Virus record (IMG/VR): IMGVR_UViG_3300042356_000664
Location: 1-32,582 of that record
Reading direction: 5' to 3' (one strand)
Source of the DNA: a virus
Length of the DNA: 32,582 nt
Shown here: in pieces, positions 8,295-17,630 of the stretch
Layout: the number at the start of each line of letters is the position of its first letter
How positions within the stretch are numbered: the first letter of the stretch is position 1
Program-made: the position numbers and the translations under genes
The notes under the pieces: model-generated
What the model saw: only the letters and a program-made list of their open reading frames with translations
Told to the model about the DNA's origin: nothing
Database searches by the model: none

Positions 8295-9248
8295 TCAGAG
8301 AGAGCTTGCAGACTCGATTCGGCGCAACGAAGCCTCACGGAAACGACCGTAGCCACCCAACCAGTACCAACCGATTGGCTGGAGACGGTTCAAGGTGTCA
8401 ACCACAGGGCCACGAACAACCTTCGGGACAGCACCGTTACCGTCAATTGACGAGTACGCCTTAGCCAAAGCCTGACGACCCATCACGTGAGTGCAGTAAA
8501 CTTCGATAGTTCCGGTTGAACCCGAACCGTCAGAAGCGTTCTGGAACACCTTTGCACGAGGAGTTTCGATGAAACGGACACCTTCAAAAGCACCGATTTC
8601 GGCGTTGTAGATGTTCGAGGTATCTTGGTACACGTGCGGGTCACGCCAAGCAGCAGCACCAGTTTCACGACGCAAGTCATAAGCAACATCGGGGTGGATG
8701 TAAGCCATGTACAAACCGTTGAAAGTAGGAACGTTAGCACCACGAAGCTGTGCGGTCACCTTACGGATGTCGTTAGCTTCGATGATGTCAGCGGCCTTAA
8801 CCGTGGTACGGCTCGTTGGGGTGCTTGATCCGCCACCACCGTAGATCACGTTTGATCCACCAGCGAGAACTTCACGAGCAACTTCGTCAATTGAAGCACC
8901 AGCGTTGTAACCAACGATGTTAGCAGCAGCCGAGTCAACGTCAAGGAAAGCAGTTCCACGCAACTTAGCGGTGGTGATAACGGCATTACCGTATTCGTTG
9001 AGGGTAACCGTAACCTGCGAATCGCTCAAAGCGGGAGCAGTAACGTCAGTGGTTTCCGACAAGGTGCTGGTAGCGGTAGCAAGATCGTTGAAGATCGTGA
9101 ACGTTACGCCAGTACCAGGCATAGCCTGTTGCGTCGGTTGGACATCCGCAGCCGCATCGAACAACAGTTCTGAACGGAGAGCGAAATAAGCCAGGCGATC
9201 AAACGCCACCTGGTCAACTGATAGGGAGGATGTTTCTGTATAAGCCAT
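8295..9248 (-). CDS. Major capsid protein, N4-gp56-like
   Basis: A 317-residue HK97-fold-type capsid protein. It begins MAYTETSSLSVDQVAFDRLA. It has the segments VTVTLNEYGNAVITTAKLRG (residues about 78-97), ADIIEANDIRKVTAQLRGAN, and the highly typical YIHPDVAYDLRRETGAAAWR with DPHVYQDTSNIYNAEIGAFE and GVRFIETPRAKV. These are hallmarks of the N4-gp56 family major capsid proteins. It follows the scaffold by 18 bases and is followed by a strong terminator, as expected for the most highly expressed gene of the module. The upstream sequence CCCCGAAAGGCAAATCTC has a GAAAGG site before the ATG. Confidence 0.93.
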   Translation of the reverse strand: MAYTETSSLSVDQVAFDRLAYFALRSELLFDAAADVQPTQQAMPGTGVTFTIFNDLATATSTLSETTDVTAPALSDSQVTVTLNEYGNAVITTAKLRGTAFLDVDSAAANIVGYNAGASIDEVAREVLAGGSNVIYGGGGSSTPTSRTTVKAADIIEANDIRKVTAQLRGANVPTFNGLYMAYIHPDVAYDLRRETGAAAWRDPHVYQDTSNIYNAEIGAFEGVRFIETPRAKVFQNASDGSGSTGTIEVYCTHVMGRQALAKAYSSIDGNGAVPKVVRGPVVDTLNRLQPIGWYWLGGYGRFREASLRRIESASSL

Positions 9249-9266
9249 GAGATTTGCCTTTCGGGG

Positions 9267-9704
9267 CTAGTTTTGTTGGAGAGACCTTACTTCTTCCAGC
9301 AACATCTCAATCTCAGCTTGGCTAGTAGCCTTACTGATCCGAGTCACCATGTCCACAGGGGCTTCACCAACAGTGTTACCGGAAGCGGCCTGATTGGTTC
9401 TGTCCCAACCTTTAGCTTCCTGCGCTACCTGTGCAGCCTTAGTATCTTGGATAAGTCTCGCTTCGATAGCAGCGGCTCTAATAGCATCAGGGGAAAGTTC
9501 ACCGTCATAAGCCTTCACGAAATACTTTGCCATCGGATCGGCAGAATCAACTCCTGCTCTTACGAAAGCTAGTTCACGTGCGGCGTTAGAGGCTTCGTCG
9601 GCCCTAGCCTTCAGTGCTGCGTTTTCCGATTCAAGCTGCTTCATGCGATCACGCAGAGGATTTCGGCCTGTTTCTTGTTCATCGAATTCGATGTCGCTGT
9701 CCAT
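9267..9704 (-). CDS. Capsid scaffolding protein
   Basis: A 145-residue charged, helical protein immediately upstream of the capsid gene. Residues 15-45 (LRDRMKQLESENAALKARAD) are coiled coil. The middle has ELAFVRAGVDSADPMAKYFV and KAYDGELSPDAIRAAA, a segment typical of actinophage scaffold proteins. It ends with an acidic helix (EIEMLLEEVRSLQ). Scaffold proteins line the procapsid interior and leave before or during packaging. An AAAGGAG site precedes the ATG at 9704, downstream of a candidate promoter. Confidence 0.85.
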   Translation of the reverse strand: MDSDIEFDEQETGRNPLRDRMKQLESENAALKARADEASNAARELAFVRAGVDSADPMAKYFVKAYDGELSPDAIRAAAIEARLIQDTKAAQVAQEAKGWDRTNQAASGNTVGEAPVDMVTRISKATSQAEIEMLLEEVRSLQQN

Positions 9705-9796
9705 ATGTACACTCCTTTGCCCAGAACCACCACGGAGGCATGGCGGTTCGCTGCTTACAACCCGTTAAGGTGTTCCTGCCTATTGGCATCGGATTA

Positions 9797-9824
9797 AGTG
9801 TAGCACATTATTTGTAGGATGCAA
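9797..9824 (-). promoter_or_regulatory. Candidate promoter for scaffold and capsid
   Basis: On the minus strand, TTGCAT (9819-9824) and TACACT (9797-9802) are separated by 16 bases, and TG-C directly precedes the -10 (extended -10). The leader to the scaffold gene is about 90 nt. It includes an imperfect hairpin, AACCACCA ... TGGCGGTT, at about 9725-9748. A promoter here would boost scaffold and capsid over upstream genes. Confidence 0.55.
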
Positions 9825-9828
9825 GTAC

Positions 9829-10662
9829 CTACGCTAAAGCGGTTTGTCCTTGACCTTGCCCAGCGAAACCTCCGCCACCCTGGAAGGCTGCGGTTCGTTC
9901 CGCTTGCTTCTTACGGAGGCGTTGAGCAGCAGCAGCGTCAGTAGCGAACACTGCCCCGATCTGTTCCTCTTGAGTCATACCGACACCTTGTTCGCCGGCA
10001 AGAGGGTTGAACAGTTCTTGTGCCTGACCGAGCGTAGCGAACCCTTGTCGAGCCTGCTCCACATTGATGCCAGCCTGTGCCAACTGCTCACCCTGCTGGG
10101 CTGTGATAGCCAATCCTGCCTGCCTGGTAGCTTCAGAAGCGATTTGGGCAGACTTAGCTTGCTCAACAAGCATAGGAGCAGCTTTCGTAGGGTCTAGGAA
10201 GTAGGCGGCCAGTTGACTGTCGTTCACACCGTATAACCGTTGCATCTCTTGGATGACCTGCGGGTCAGCGTTCTTGACTGCTTCGTATCCCTGATTGACA
10301 CGGGTGGCAAGTTCAGCAACCGAAATGTCGCCACCGATCATCGCAGTGAAATCGTCGTTGCTGTCATAGAAACCTGGGGGCATACCGGCAGAACGTAACT
10401 GTTGACGGTAAGCGTTCTCCAAATACAAGTATTCGTTCTCTGACAGAACGTTATATCCTGCTCTGCGTCGAGCCTCGTTGCCAGCGAACCTTGTCTTATA
10501 CTGCTCAGTTTCACGCATACGACCACGAATGATGTTCTCATCTAACACGTTCTCTTTGAACACAAGATCGTTCACGAACTGTGTGAGGCTACCTAAACCG
10601 TAGCGTTCTAAGTCTTGCCCAATGATGGCATATGCTGACTGTGGTGCGCCTGTATCGCTCAT
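9829..10662 (-). CDS. Helical virion-associated protein (277 aa)
   Basis: A 277-residue protein with no recognised domain. Residues 50-75 (MRETEQYKTRFAGNEARRRA) and 75-95 (NEYLYLENAYRQQLRSAGMP followed by PGFY) form amphipathic helices. Residues 155-250 are Ala/Gln-rich helical (APMLVEQAKSAQIASEATRQ), and the C-terminus is Gly-rich. The segment R-Y-x-x-R-F-x-G-N-x-x-R-R-x-x-G-x-x-x-L-S-x-x-E-Y is a pattern I associate with internal structural proteins of actinophages. It lies last in the block between portal and scaffold, one base after the preceding stop. A minor capsid or internal protein role is likely. Confidence 0.55.
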   Translation of the reverse strand: MSDTGAPQSAYAIIGQDLERYGLGSLTQFVNDLVFKENVLDENIIRGRMRETEQYKTRFAGNEARRRAGYNVLSENEYLYLENAYRQQLRSAGMPPGFYDSNDDFTAMIGGDISVAELATRVNQGYEAVKNADPQVIQEMQRLYGVNDSQLAAYFLDPTKAAPMLVEQAKSAQIASEATRQAGLAITAQQGEQLAQAGINVEQARQGFATLGQAQELFNPLAGEQGVGMTQEEQIGAVFATDAAAAQRLRKKQAERTAAFQGGGGFAGQGQGQTALA

Positions 10663-10663
10663 A

Positions 10664-11755
10664 TCATATCTTTCCGAAAAGGTTTGCTAAACCGGATGTG
10701 ACTTGGTATGCCCGTGAACGAGCCTCATTAGTGTACTCGTAACCCAATGACCGTTCTGAACGGAGATAAGTTCCCCACTCATTAGAATTCATAGGCCGCT
10801 GTTCACCCTTGTCGGTAGTGAACGTGATTGCTTTAGACCATTTCGGATCAGTGAAGTCAATGGTATCAGGGTTCATTTCTAATGTTCGAGCAGCCGCTTG
10901 CTTATACGGATCGGTGATTTGCCCAAATGTTAAACCTTGATCCAACTGTGTGGCGATACCAGGGAACAATGTTTTAGCAGTATTCAAAGCGTACTGTTGA
11001 AACGACTTTGTATTTTCTTGTCCACGAGCAACTTTGTCAACCCAAGTGTTGAATGTTTGATCGGATAACTGGATACCGTAATCGGCTGCGGTTTGTTTCA
11101 ATTGTTGACCCAAGAAACCTGTTCTTAAACCTGACATACCACCAGAAGTTTTTGATGCTTCTGCACCAATAGCGTTATTGAGAACTTGTGTATCCCACGA
11201 TCCACGCAAACTATCCTCAGCCATTTTTTTAATTGTCGCATCATCAAGACTGACACCAAGATTTAATGCTGTTTCACGAATAGTTGCTGAACGGTTGTCA
11301 ATTTGTTGCTGTGTTGTAGCAGGGTCAAGTGCTTTATTTGCATCCCATGTTCGTGTTGACGCAGAAGTAGTTTTATACCATGTCGTCTGTTGCAATTCAT
11401 AAGTAAATTTAGATTCAGACCATTTACCTTCAACAGCATTTTTTAACAGTTCTCTCAATTCTGTTGAGCCTTCGATTAACGAGTAATAGCCACCATATTG
11501 TTCTTTAGCGGCTGTCTCCCAATCAACTTCAGCACCAGGAATCGGTATCCCGTTTGCTGTCATCAATTTGCCTACATCTTCCCAATTGACACCAGACAAA
11601 TCTGGGGGGCCAGAAGGTTCAGGTTTCGGTTCAGGTTTCGGTTTATCCTTCTTTTTAGGAACAAACTTATCAAACTTGCCTACAGCACCAGGAGCATAAC
11701 CACCAATATCAATAGGGCCAACAGGAGGAGTGCCTTCAACTTTTTTAGTAGCCAT
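10664..11755 (-). CDS. Probable internal virion protein (363 aa)
   Basis: A 363-residue protein. A GTG at 11758 is in frame, but the ATG at 11755 overlaps the upstream TGA (TGATG). A Lys/Pro-rich linker (KKKDKPKPEPKPEPSGPPDL) spans about residues 34-55. It is followed by a helical region with LRELLKNAVEGKWSESKFTY and ELQQTTWYKTTSASTRTWDA. The x-L-L-x-x-A-V-x-G-x-W-x-x-x-x-F-x-x-x-L-x-x-T-x-W-Y pattern is found in actinophage internal structural or transglycosylase-linked proteins, as I recall. It ends YQVTSGLANLFGKI. The N-terminus (MATKKVEGTPP) resembles that of the upstream gene (MATRKIKDGTPP), suggesting related targeting or packaging tags. Confidence 0.55.
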   Translation of the reverse strand: MATKKVEGTPPVGPIDIGGYAPGAVGKFDKFVPKKKDKPKPEPKPEPSGPPDLSGVNWEDVGKLMTANGIPIPGAEVDWETAAKEQYGGYYSLIEGSTELRELLKNAVEGKWSESKFTYELQQTTWYKTTSASTRTWDANKALDPATTQQQIDNRSATIRETALNLGVSLDDATIKKMAEDSLRGSWDTQVLNNAIGAEASKTSGGMSGLRTGFLGQQLKQTAADYGIQLSDQTFNTWVDKVARGQENTKSFQQYALNTAKTLFPGIATQLDQGLTFGQITDPYKQAAARTLEMNPDTIDFTDPKWSKAITFTTDKGEQRPMNSNEWGTYLRSERSLGYEYTNEARSRAYQVTSGLANLFGKI

Positions 11756-12531
11756 CACAAACTTCCAATCGCATCAACGAACTTATTAATATAACCAAGA
11801 TACTCATATGCCTTAGCTTCAGTGGGCGCAGTTTGTTCAGCAAACTGTTGAGCAGCAACATCAGAACCAGCAACACGAGTAACAACACCAGAAGCCTTTT
11901 GTGCTTGCAACTCCTGAGCCTGATACGCCTTCACAAAACGGTCTACATCCTCATCATTTAACTCTCGACCAAGAGTTTCCTGAGACACCTTTTTAGCAAT
12001 AAGTTTTAGTTCTTCAGGGTTAGAAATAACATAACTAGGTGTGCTGCCACCACTACCACGTTTAATCGCAGGCCCACCAGCAATAAGAGTTGAAAGAGTG
12101 TTCTCTTTCTCCAAACCTAAATAGTTAGACGACTGCAACCATTGAGCAATACCGTTTAACTGAGAACTATAATCATCAACACCAGCCTTAGATAAAAACC
12201 CTGCTGAAACAAGTTGTTCCATTTTAGCGGCACGTTCTCTAGGGTTATATGATGCCCAAAGACGACCAGGTTCATTTTCAAGATCGTAATAGAAAGGCGA
12301 ACCTTGAACTAACTCAAGTTTACCTTTAGCGTTTACAAGACCTGGCCCGTTATAAACTTCCCATTTACCGTTCACAACCCTAAGTCGTTGACCAGGAGTA
12401 TAAGTAACAATTTCGCTAGCAGCTTCTTTGCCTTGTACATTACCTAAGTTCTCTATAGCACTCGTCGTACCAGCAGAACCAGGAGGAGTAGTAGTCGGCG
12501 GTGTGCCATCTTTGATTTTACGTGTAGCCAT
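11755..12531 (-). CDS. Probable internal virion protein (258 aa)
   Basis: A 258-residue protein with a Thr/Pro-rich N-terminus, a small beta segment (TPGQRLRVVNGKWEVYNGPG) and helical parts including LGRELNDEDVDRFVKAYQAQ. The last motif, L-G-R-x-L-N-D-x-x-x-x-x-F-V-x-x-x-x, occurs in actinophage structural proteins next to internal virion proteins. It sits between the 1568-aa protein and the 363-aa protein with TGATG coupling to the latter. Its role is inferred from position only. Confidence 0.5.
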   Translation of the reverse strand: MATRKIKDGTPPTTTPPGSAGTTSAIENLGNVQGKEAASEIVTYTPGQRLRVVNGKWEVYNGPGLVNAKGKLELVQGSPFYYDLENEPGRLWASYNPRERAAKMEQLVSAGFLSKAGVDDYSSQLNGIAQWLQSSNYLGLEKENTLSTLIAGGPAIKRGSGGSTPSYVISNPEELKLIAKKVSQETLGRELNDEDVDRFVKAYQAQELQAQKASGVVTRVAGSDVAAQQFAEQTAPTEAKAYEYLGYINKFVDAIGSL

Positions 12532-12537
12532 AATAAA

Positions 12538-15500
12538 TTACCTTTCTAAATCCACTTCAGAGAACAAAATACGATCCCACAATCGAGCAAACTCCGGATA
12601 CTGACCCACCAAACGTTCGCCTTCTTGACGCAAAATACCAGTCAAATCACTATTAGCCTCAGCACCCAAACCGACACCACGTTCAGCAGCGATCTCTAAA
12701 GCAAAATCACGAACATCTAAATACTGGCGGGCAGCAATAGCAATATTGTTGTCATCCATACGACTATCAAAAGCAGCTTCATACAGAACACTGATATCGG
12801 CAGGTGTTTTATTAGTGTTGATATCGGCACGTTCAAAACCAGGGTACTGCTCATATAAATCTTTACGGTAATCAGAAATGATTTGTTTTTCTTCTTTAGA
12901 TGGTTTAGGGCCAGCGTATCGCACAACTTCACGATATAAAGCGACACCGACAAGACGTTGAGATTCCTCAATAAGTTCGTCAGGTTCTAACATTTCACGC
13001 AAACCAAGTTCGATTTGTCGTGTGTAAACCTGATAATCAAACTCTGAACCTACAGGAGCGAAATACCCTGCGACTTCTTTATAGGTATCAAAGAACTTAC
13101 TGTTGTCACGTTCCCACGCAGCGAACTCTTTTGAAGCATCCAAACCGCCAACAGTTGACTTAGTTTTACCTGCCATATATAGGAAAGCGTCGTCACCGAA
13201 AGTTTCCATAAATTTGCGTACAGCAGTATCGTAATCTTCGTCTTGGAGTTGCCTAAAATATTTCGCTAACTCTGCACCGTGAATGTCAACTTTGGATAAA
13301 TCTAACTTTTCTTCACCCACAGTAATAGTTTGTTGACGTTTTTCTTCCAATAACGGAACTTCAACTTTTGGTACAGGTCGAGTCGGGCCGAGGAACTGAC
13401 CGAAGGCTCGCATACCTAAAAGATAGCGAGCTTTATCAATAGCGTCTTCTTCTAATTCTTTACCACCAGCAAGAGTCGTCAAATCATATTTGCCACTCAT
13501 TGCTAAAGCTTCCATAGCTTGCATTGTCATGTCACCAAAAAGACGATCATTGTCAGGATTAGCGACCCATGCTTCCATCGCTTTGTTGAACCATGATGGC
13601 ATAATTACCCAGTCAACTTCTGGTGCGCCATAAGGGATAACAAGTTTTCTTACCCAGTCGTAAGACGGTTTTTGTGGAAGAATTTTGTTTGCTGCGAATT
13701 GAACAAATGGGCTTACACCAGGGGTTAACTGTAAACCCATGTTCAAAGATTTTGCTGGGGCGACCATATTGACACCTAAATCTCCGACACCAGCATTAAC
13801 AGGGCCAGCAAGTTTAGATCCTGCAAACCCACCAGCGACTGCGCCACCCACTCCACCAACGATGAAACCCAATGCTGCTCCACCGGCGGTAAGGAACGGT
13901 GCAAAATCTTCTGATAGTGGATAGTTAAAAACATACTCCCCGCTTGTTGGGTCTTTGTAGAAGAACCCTCGACTGTCATTATCAGGGTCAGCGGTTGTAA
14001 GACTTTGTACAGTCTTAGTTGTTCGTTTGAAAGCTTCGGGGTCAGTGGATAATGTTTTAGCCCAATTCTTTGTTACTTCTGCCCACGCTGAACCGAACGG
14101 TGCGATGATTCGCATGATGTCAGCAAAGTTAGATTTTTCGGTTGCGTTATAAAACAGTTTTTTGGTTTCGTCTAATGCGTAACCTTTGGCGTAAGCATCA
14201 AGTTCTTCGCGCATAAGATTGCCTTTTGATGGCAACTTTCCTGAATCTTTGTCCAACAGTTTTTGTGCCAACTTTTTACTGCCAACATATTTCTCCAAAA
14301 ATTTGACATCGTATGTTACTTTGGCTGCTTTGGCTGCGTCTTGAACACTACGCAAAATTTCTGTTGCTTGACCAGGTGCAAGTTCATCAAGAAATTCGTC
14401 AATAACATTAAAGTATTGTTGTCTAAAAACAGGAGACCTATTCAAAAACAGTTCACGTTTCGGGTATAGAGAACCAAAAAAGATATCAACGGCTTTATCC
14501 ATCCCGTTAACAATTGGTGCAAGCCGACCTTGATAACCCTGTGCAGAAACAGTGACTTGTGCTTTATACCATTTAGTCAACTGAATGTTTGGGTCTTTGA
14601 CAATCGTATTTATCTCGCTCAAAAATTCGTCGCTGTAACCCTTGATTTCACCTGTTCGATGTTTGAACAAAGCGTCAATAATTTTTCCTTGTGAGTCAGT
14701 CCACGATCCATTAGCAACAACTTCTAACAATCGAGGATCATTACCGGTTGATTGAGCAAGACGACCAAAAGTAACACTTTCAATATATTCTGCTACTTCG
14801 TCTAAATTGATTCTGCCTGCTTTATCAATAAACGTTGCAGACCCACGGACAGGTGAGCCAGTAGAAGGATCAATAATTGTTCGGTTAGTCCAAATGTTTT
14901 GCATTGTGCGAATATATTTTTCGCCTTCAGGCGTTGTAGAAACCCAATCTAAAATTGTTTCTGTCAATGTTTTGCCAGGAGCAGCTTCACCTTTAGCAGC
15001 GATTCTCATAGCCTCATCGCCATGAAGCAAAGCCATCTCAGCAGCAACAGCCTTACCAAAAGCTTCAGGCCCGTTACCGATTTCGTAACGAGTCCACACA
15101 CCAGTTTTCTGTTCACGAGACAACACATTCGTTGGGGCGTTCATTTCACGAATAGAAAAACCAGCAGAATCAGCAAGTTCATGTTGACCTGCACGAATCA
15201 AATCTTCAGGATCACCCTTAAATGAAAAACCTAAAATGTCGCCTTGAAACTTTTTGAACATAGCGACTTGGATCAAATCTAACGGGTGGAATATTCCTGT
15301 TTGAATATTCGGTGCAAAAGATTGACGTAGCAAAGAGTCACTCATGTTACGCAAAACATATCCGCCAGTCATCAAAGTCATTGGCCGCCACAACTCGTTT
15401 TGCAATGATTCAATAACAGAAATAGGGAAACGCAATTTACCAAATCTATTTCCTCTTGTTACAGCATCTGCTGTGGTTAGCCACGCCAAAGGATTTTTTT

Positions 15501-17244
15501 GTGAAGCAATGCGTCGAACTCGGCGAGGGTCAGCCAAAAAGATTGCATGCTTCAACGCTTCAGACTGCACAATCGCAGTATTCAAAGGTTGATTAACGGT
15601 TATGACACGACCAGTATCAGACACAAAAGTAAACAAGCCACCAAAATCTGCGGAAGTACCAAGATCGTCAATAGCACCATACAAAGTGTCATCTACGATC
15701 TCCTTAAAACCTTTCCAGCCTTCATGAAGTTTGTTATTCAAAACATCATTGACACCCATTTTGGCGAAAGAAGCCCTAGAAATTTCTTCAATTTCTTTAA
15801 CAACATTACGAACAGAACCATCAGCCTCGTTCAACGCACGAGTCAACATGTTCACATATTTAACACGGTCACCTTCATCCATTTTGATGGCCCGCAAATA
15901 GTTCTTAACATTTTTAATAGATTGAGCAACTTCACGATCCGAACCACCAGCAACCACAACATGCTGACCTGGCAAGTTCGCTATAAGTCGAGCAACCTTA
16001 GATTCTTTCTGTGTACCAAAATACGGCAACTCACGCTTCACCGTATCCCACCGTGAAATGTTTACATCATCAATACTTCTAGGGCCGATACCACGAGTGA
16101 TGTCGCCCAAACCGAGCGTGTCATTCAACAATCTTTGGACACTAGCAACATCTTTAACATCTGTTACTTGCTGCCAAAATTTTGCGTTAGCAGTAGGGAA
16201 AATTTCCATTGCTTCATCAACAGAATCTATTTTCACTATCCGTTCAATAACACTACGACCAGAAGAAGATCGCAGAAAGTCAGTAACTTTTGATGGGATA
16301 ATCATTGCTGATTCTGCATTAGTTAAACCAGCCAAAGTACGCAAAGGCAAAACTGCCTCAGCACCAACCTTAGCCCCCTGCACTACAGCCTTCCCACCAG
16401 GGAAAGACGGGACAGCAAGAGCGACACCCATATCAATCAAACCTGAAAGAATGTTGTATTCAACAGAACCTGGTTGCGTAACAACATTGGCTAACACTCG
16501 ACCAGGGTTGGCCGCTTTGCCATCAATTGTTCCTCGTGCTTCACGAGCCGCTTCACCTTGAATCGCCATAATTTCTTGGCTAGGGAAAAAGCCTGTCCCG
16601 ATCAGATCAGGGTTTTGAGTCATCGCACCTAATAATGTTTGATCCCACAAAATTGCTGACGGTCTGCCTGTACCGGTTGTGAACTCAGGAACAGTTTGTG
16701 CGCCAGTACCTAAAATGTCACCGACACCGATAGCGGTAGTAGGGTTTAACGGAGGGCTTTTAGGGACAACAGTGGGTGTTAAGTCAACTGTTCCTGTTGA
16801 AGTTGCTTGACCAAATGCTTGCTGGACACCTGACATGATTGTTGTGCCTACATAGCCAGCAGCACCGCTAACTACATCAGGGACATAGTTCACGCCTGCT
16901 TGTCCCCAACGCAAAGCACCCTTAGCTTTATCAGAAACGTTGCGTTCAAACCAACTTTTCTTTTTCGGTGGTTTATAGTTACGCAACTTATCTTGAATAG
17001 ATTTTAATGTGACACTAGACAAAAAATCTTTAGCAGTTTTTTCATCCATGACACCTTCCGCATACGCTTTAGCGGTAGGGATCAAAACATTAAAATTTGC
17101 GTCAGGATAAGTTTTATAAAAATCTGTTATGTAATCAGATAATTGAGGAGTAACAGTTGAATTAGTAAGAATGACACGTTGATTAGCCGCATCATTCTCA
17201 TCATCGATTTGATCTTCTTCTGTTTTTGTGAAAGGGAAAGGCAT
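12538..17244 (-). CDS. Very large internal/ejection-type virion protein (1568 aa)
   Basis: The largest gene of the window. The N-terminus is acidic (EEDQIDDENDAANQR). A long helical body follows without any enzymatic motif I recognise. Around residues 1115-1160 it has a Gly/Ala-rich hydrophobic stretch (FLTAGGAALGFIVGGVGGAV, then AGGFAGSKLAGPVNAG) that resembles a membrane-inserting glycine-zipper segment. Just before it lies TTADPDNDSRGFFYKDPTSG. Size, membrane-active segment and lack of coiled-coil tape-measure repeats fit a protein carried in the capsid and ejected with DNA, as in short-tailed phages. It overlaps the upstream gene by one base (TAATG at 17244). A tape-measure role is the main alternative but no tail-tube genes are present. 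Confidence 0.6.
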   Translation of the reverse strand: MPFPFTKTEEDQIDDENDAANQRVILTNSTVTPQLSDYITDFYKTYPDANFNVLIPTAKAYAEGVMDEKTAKDFLSSVTLKSIQDKLRNYKPPKKKSWFERNVSDKAKGALRWGQAGVNYVPDVVSGAAGYVGTTIMSGVQQAFGQATSTGTVDLTPTVVPKSPPLNPTTAIGVGDILGTGAQTVPEFTTGTGRPSAILWDQTLLGAMTQNPDLIGTGFFPSQEIMAIQGEAAREARGTIDGKAANPGRVLANVVTQPGSVEYNILSGLIDMGVALAVPSFPGGKAVVQGAKVGAEAVLPLRTLAGLTNAESAMIIPSKVTDFLRSSSGRSVIERIVKIDSVDEAMEIFPTANAKFWQQVTDVKDVASVQRLLNDTLGLGDITRGIGPRSIDDVNISRWDTVKRELPYFGTQKESKVARLIANLPGQHVVVAGGSDREVAQSIKNVKNYLRAIKMDEGDRVKYVNMLTRALNEADGSVRNVVKEIEEISRASFAKMGVNDVLNNKLHEGWKGFKEIVDDTLYGAIDDLGTSADFGGLFTFVSDTGRVITVNQPLNTAIVQSEALKHAIFLADPRRVRRIASQKNPLAWLTTADAVTRGNRFGKLRFPISVIESLQNELWRPMTLMTGGYVLRNMSDSLLRQSFAPNIQTGIFHPLDLIQVAMFKKFQGDILGFSFKGDPEDLIRAGQHELADSAGFSIREMNAPTNVLSREQKTGVWTRYEIGNGPEAFGKAVAAEMALLHGDEAMRIAAKGEAAPGKTLTETILDWVSTTPEGEKYIRTMQNIWTNRTIIDPSTGSPVRGSATFIDKAGRINLDEVAEYIESVTFGRLAQSTGNDPRLLEVVANGSWTDSQGKIIDALFKHRTGEIKGYSDEFLSEINTIVKDPNIQLTKWYKAQVTVSAQGYQGRLAPIVNGMDKAVDIFFGSLYPKRELFLNRSPVFRQQYFNVIDEFLDELAPGQATEILRSVQDAAKAAKVTYDVKFLEKYVGSKKLAQKLLDKDSGKLPSKGNLMREELDAYAKGYALDETKKLFYNATEKSNFADIMRIIAPFGSAWAEVTKNWAKTLSTDPEAFKRTTKTVQSLTTADPDNDSRGFFYKDPTSGEYVFNYPLSEDFAPFLTAGGAALGFIVGGVGGAVAGGFAGSKLAGPVNAGVGDLGVNMVAPAKSLNMGLQLTPGVSPFVQFAANKILPQKPSYDWVRKLVIPYGAPEVDWVIMPSWFNKAMEAWVANPDNDRLFGDMTMQAMEALAMSGKYDLTTLAGGKELEEDAIDKARYLLGMRAFGQFLGPTRPVPKVEVPLLEEKRQQTITVGEEKLDLSKVDIHGAELAKYFRQLQDEDYDTAVRKFMETFGDDAFLYMAGKTKSTVGGLDASKEFAAWERDNSKFFDTYKEVAGYFAPVGSEFDYQVYTRQIELGLREMLEPDELIEESQRLVGVALYREVVRYAGPKPSKEEKQIISDYRKDLYEQYPGFERADINTNKTPADISVLYEAAFDSRMDDNNIAIAARQYLDVRDFALEIAAERGVGLGAEANSDLTGILRQEGERLVGQYPEFARLWDRILFSEVDLER

Positions 17245-17630
17245 TACATCTTCCCATTTGTGTATGCAGAAATAACTTCTAACAAACCATCAGAAGGGTA
17301 CATGCGATACAAGGCTTTCAAAGTTTCAAGATTGTCGTCAACAGGTATGAAACGTGGGCGTAAACCTGCTTGCATAGCATTAGGGCCAGCACCAATATCA
17401 GCACCAGCAGTAATCGGTTCATCAGGTCGTTCAGTAGGGCGGGTTAAAGACTGTGCGCCAGGAACAGGTCGAGCAACCTGCTGTGCCTGAACATCCGCCG
17501 GCGCAGAACCAGGCGACACTGCTTGCTGAGAAGAAGCCTGCTGTGTAGCCTGCCCATAAGTCTGTCCCGTAAACGCAACCTTTTTAGTTGCAGGGTTACG
17601 CAAATCTGAACGGTTCGGATAATCGACCAT
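17244..17630 (-). CDS. Conserved portal-adjacent protein (128 aa)
   Basis: A 128-residue protein directly after the portal gene. It begins MVDYPNRSDLRNPATKKVAF, followed by TGQTYGQATQQ, has a Gln/Pro/Ala-rich disordered middle, and then TRPTERPDEPITAGADIGAG. The V-D-Y-P-x-R-x-D-L-R-N-P start and T-R-P-T-E-R-P-x-E-P-x-T-A-G motif are conserved in actinophages at this same position, in my memory, with no assigned function. It is probably a small virion or assembly protein. It is coupled to the large protein by TAATG. Confidence 0.65.
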   Translation of the reverse strand: MVDYPNRSDLRNPATKKVAFTGQTYGQATQQASSQQAVSPGSAPADVQAQQVARPVPGAQSLTRPTERPDEPITAGADIGAGPNAMQAGLRPRFIPVDDNLETLKALYRMYPSDGLLEVISAYTNGKM

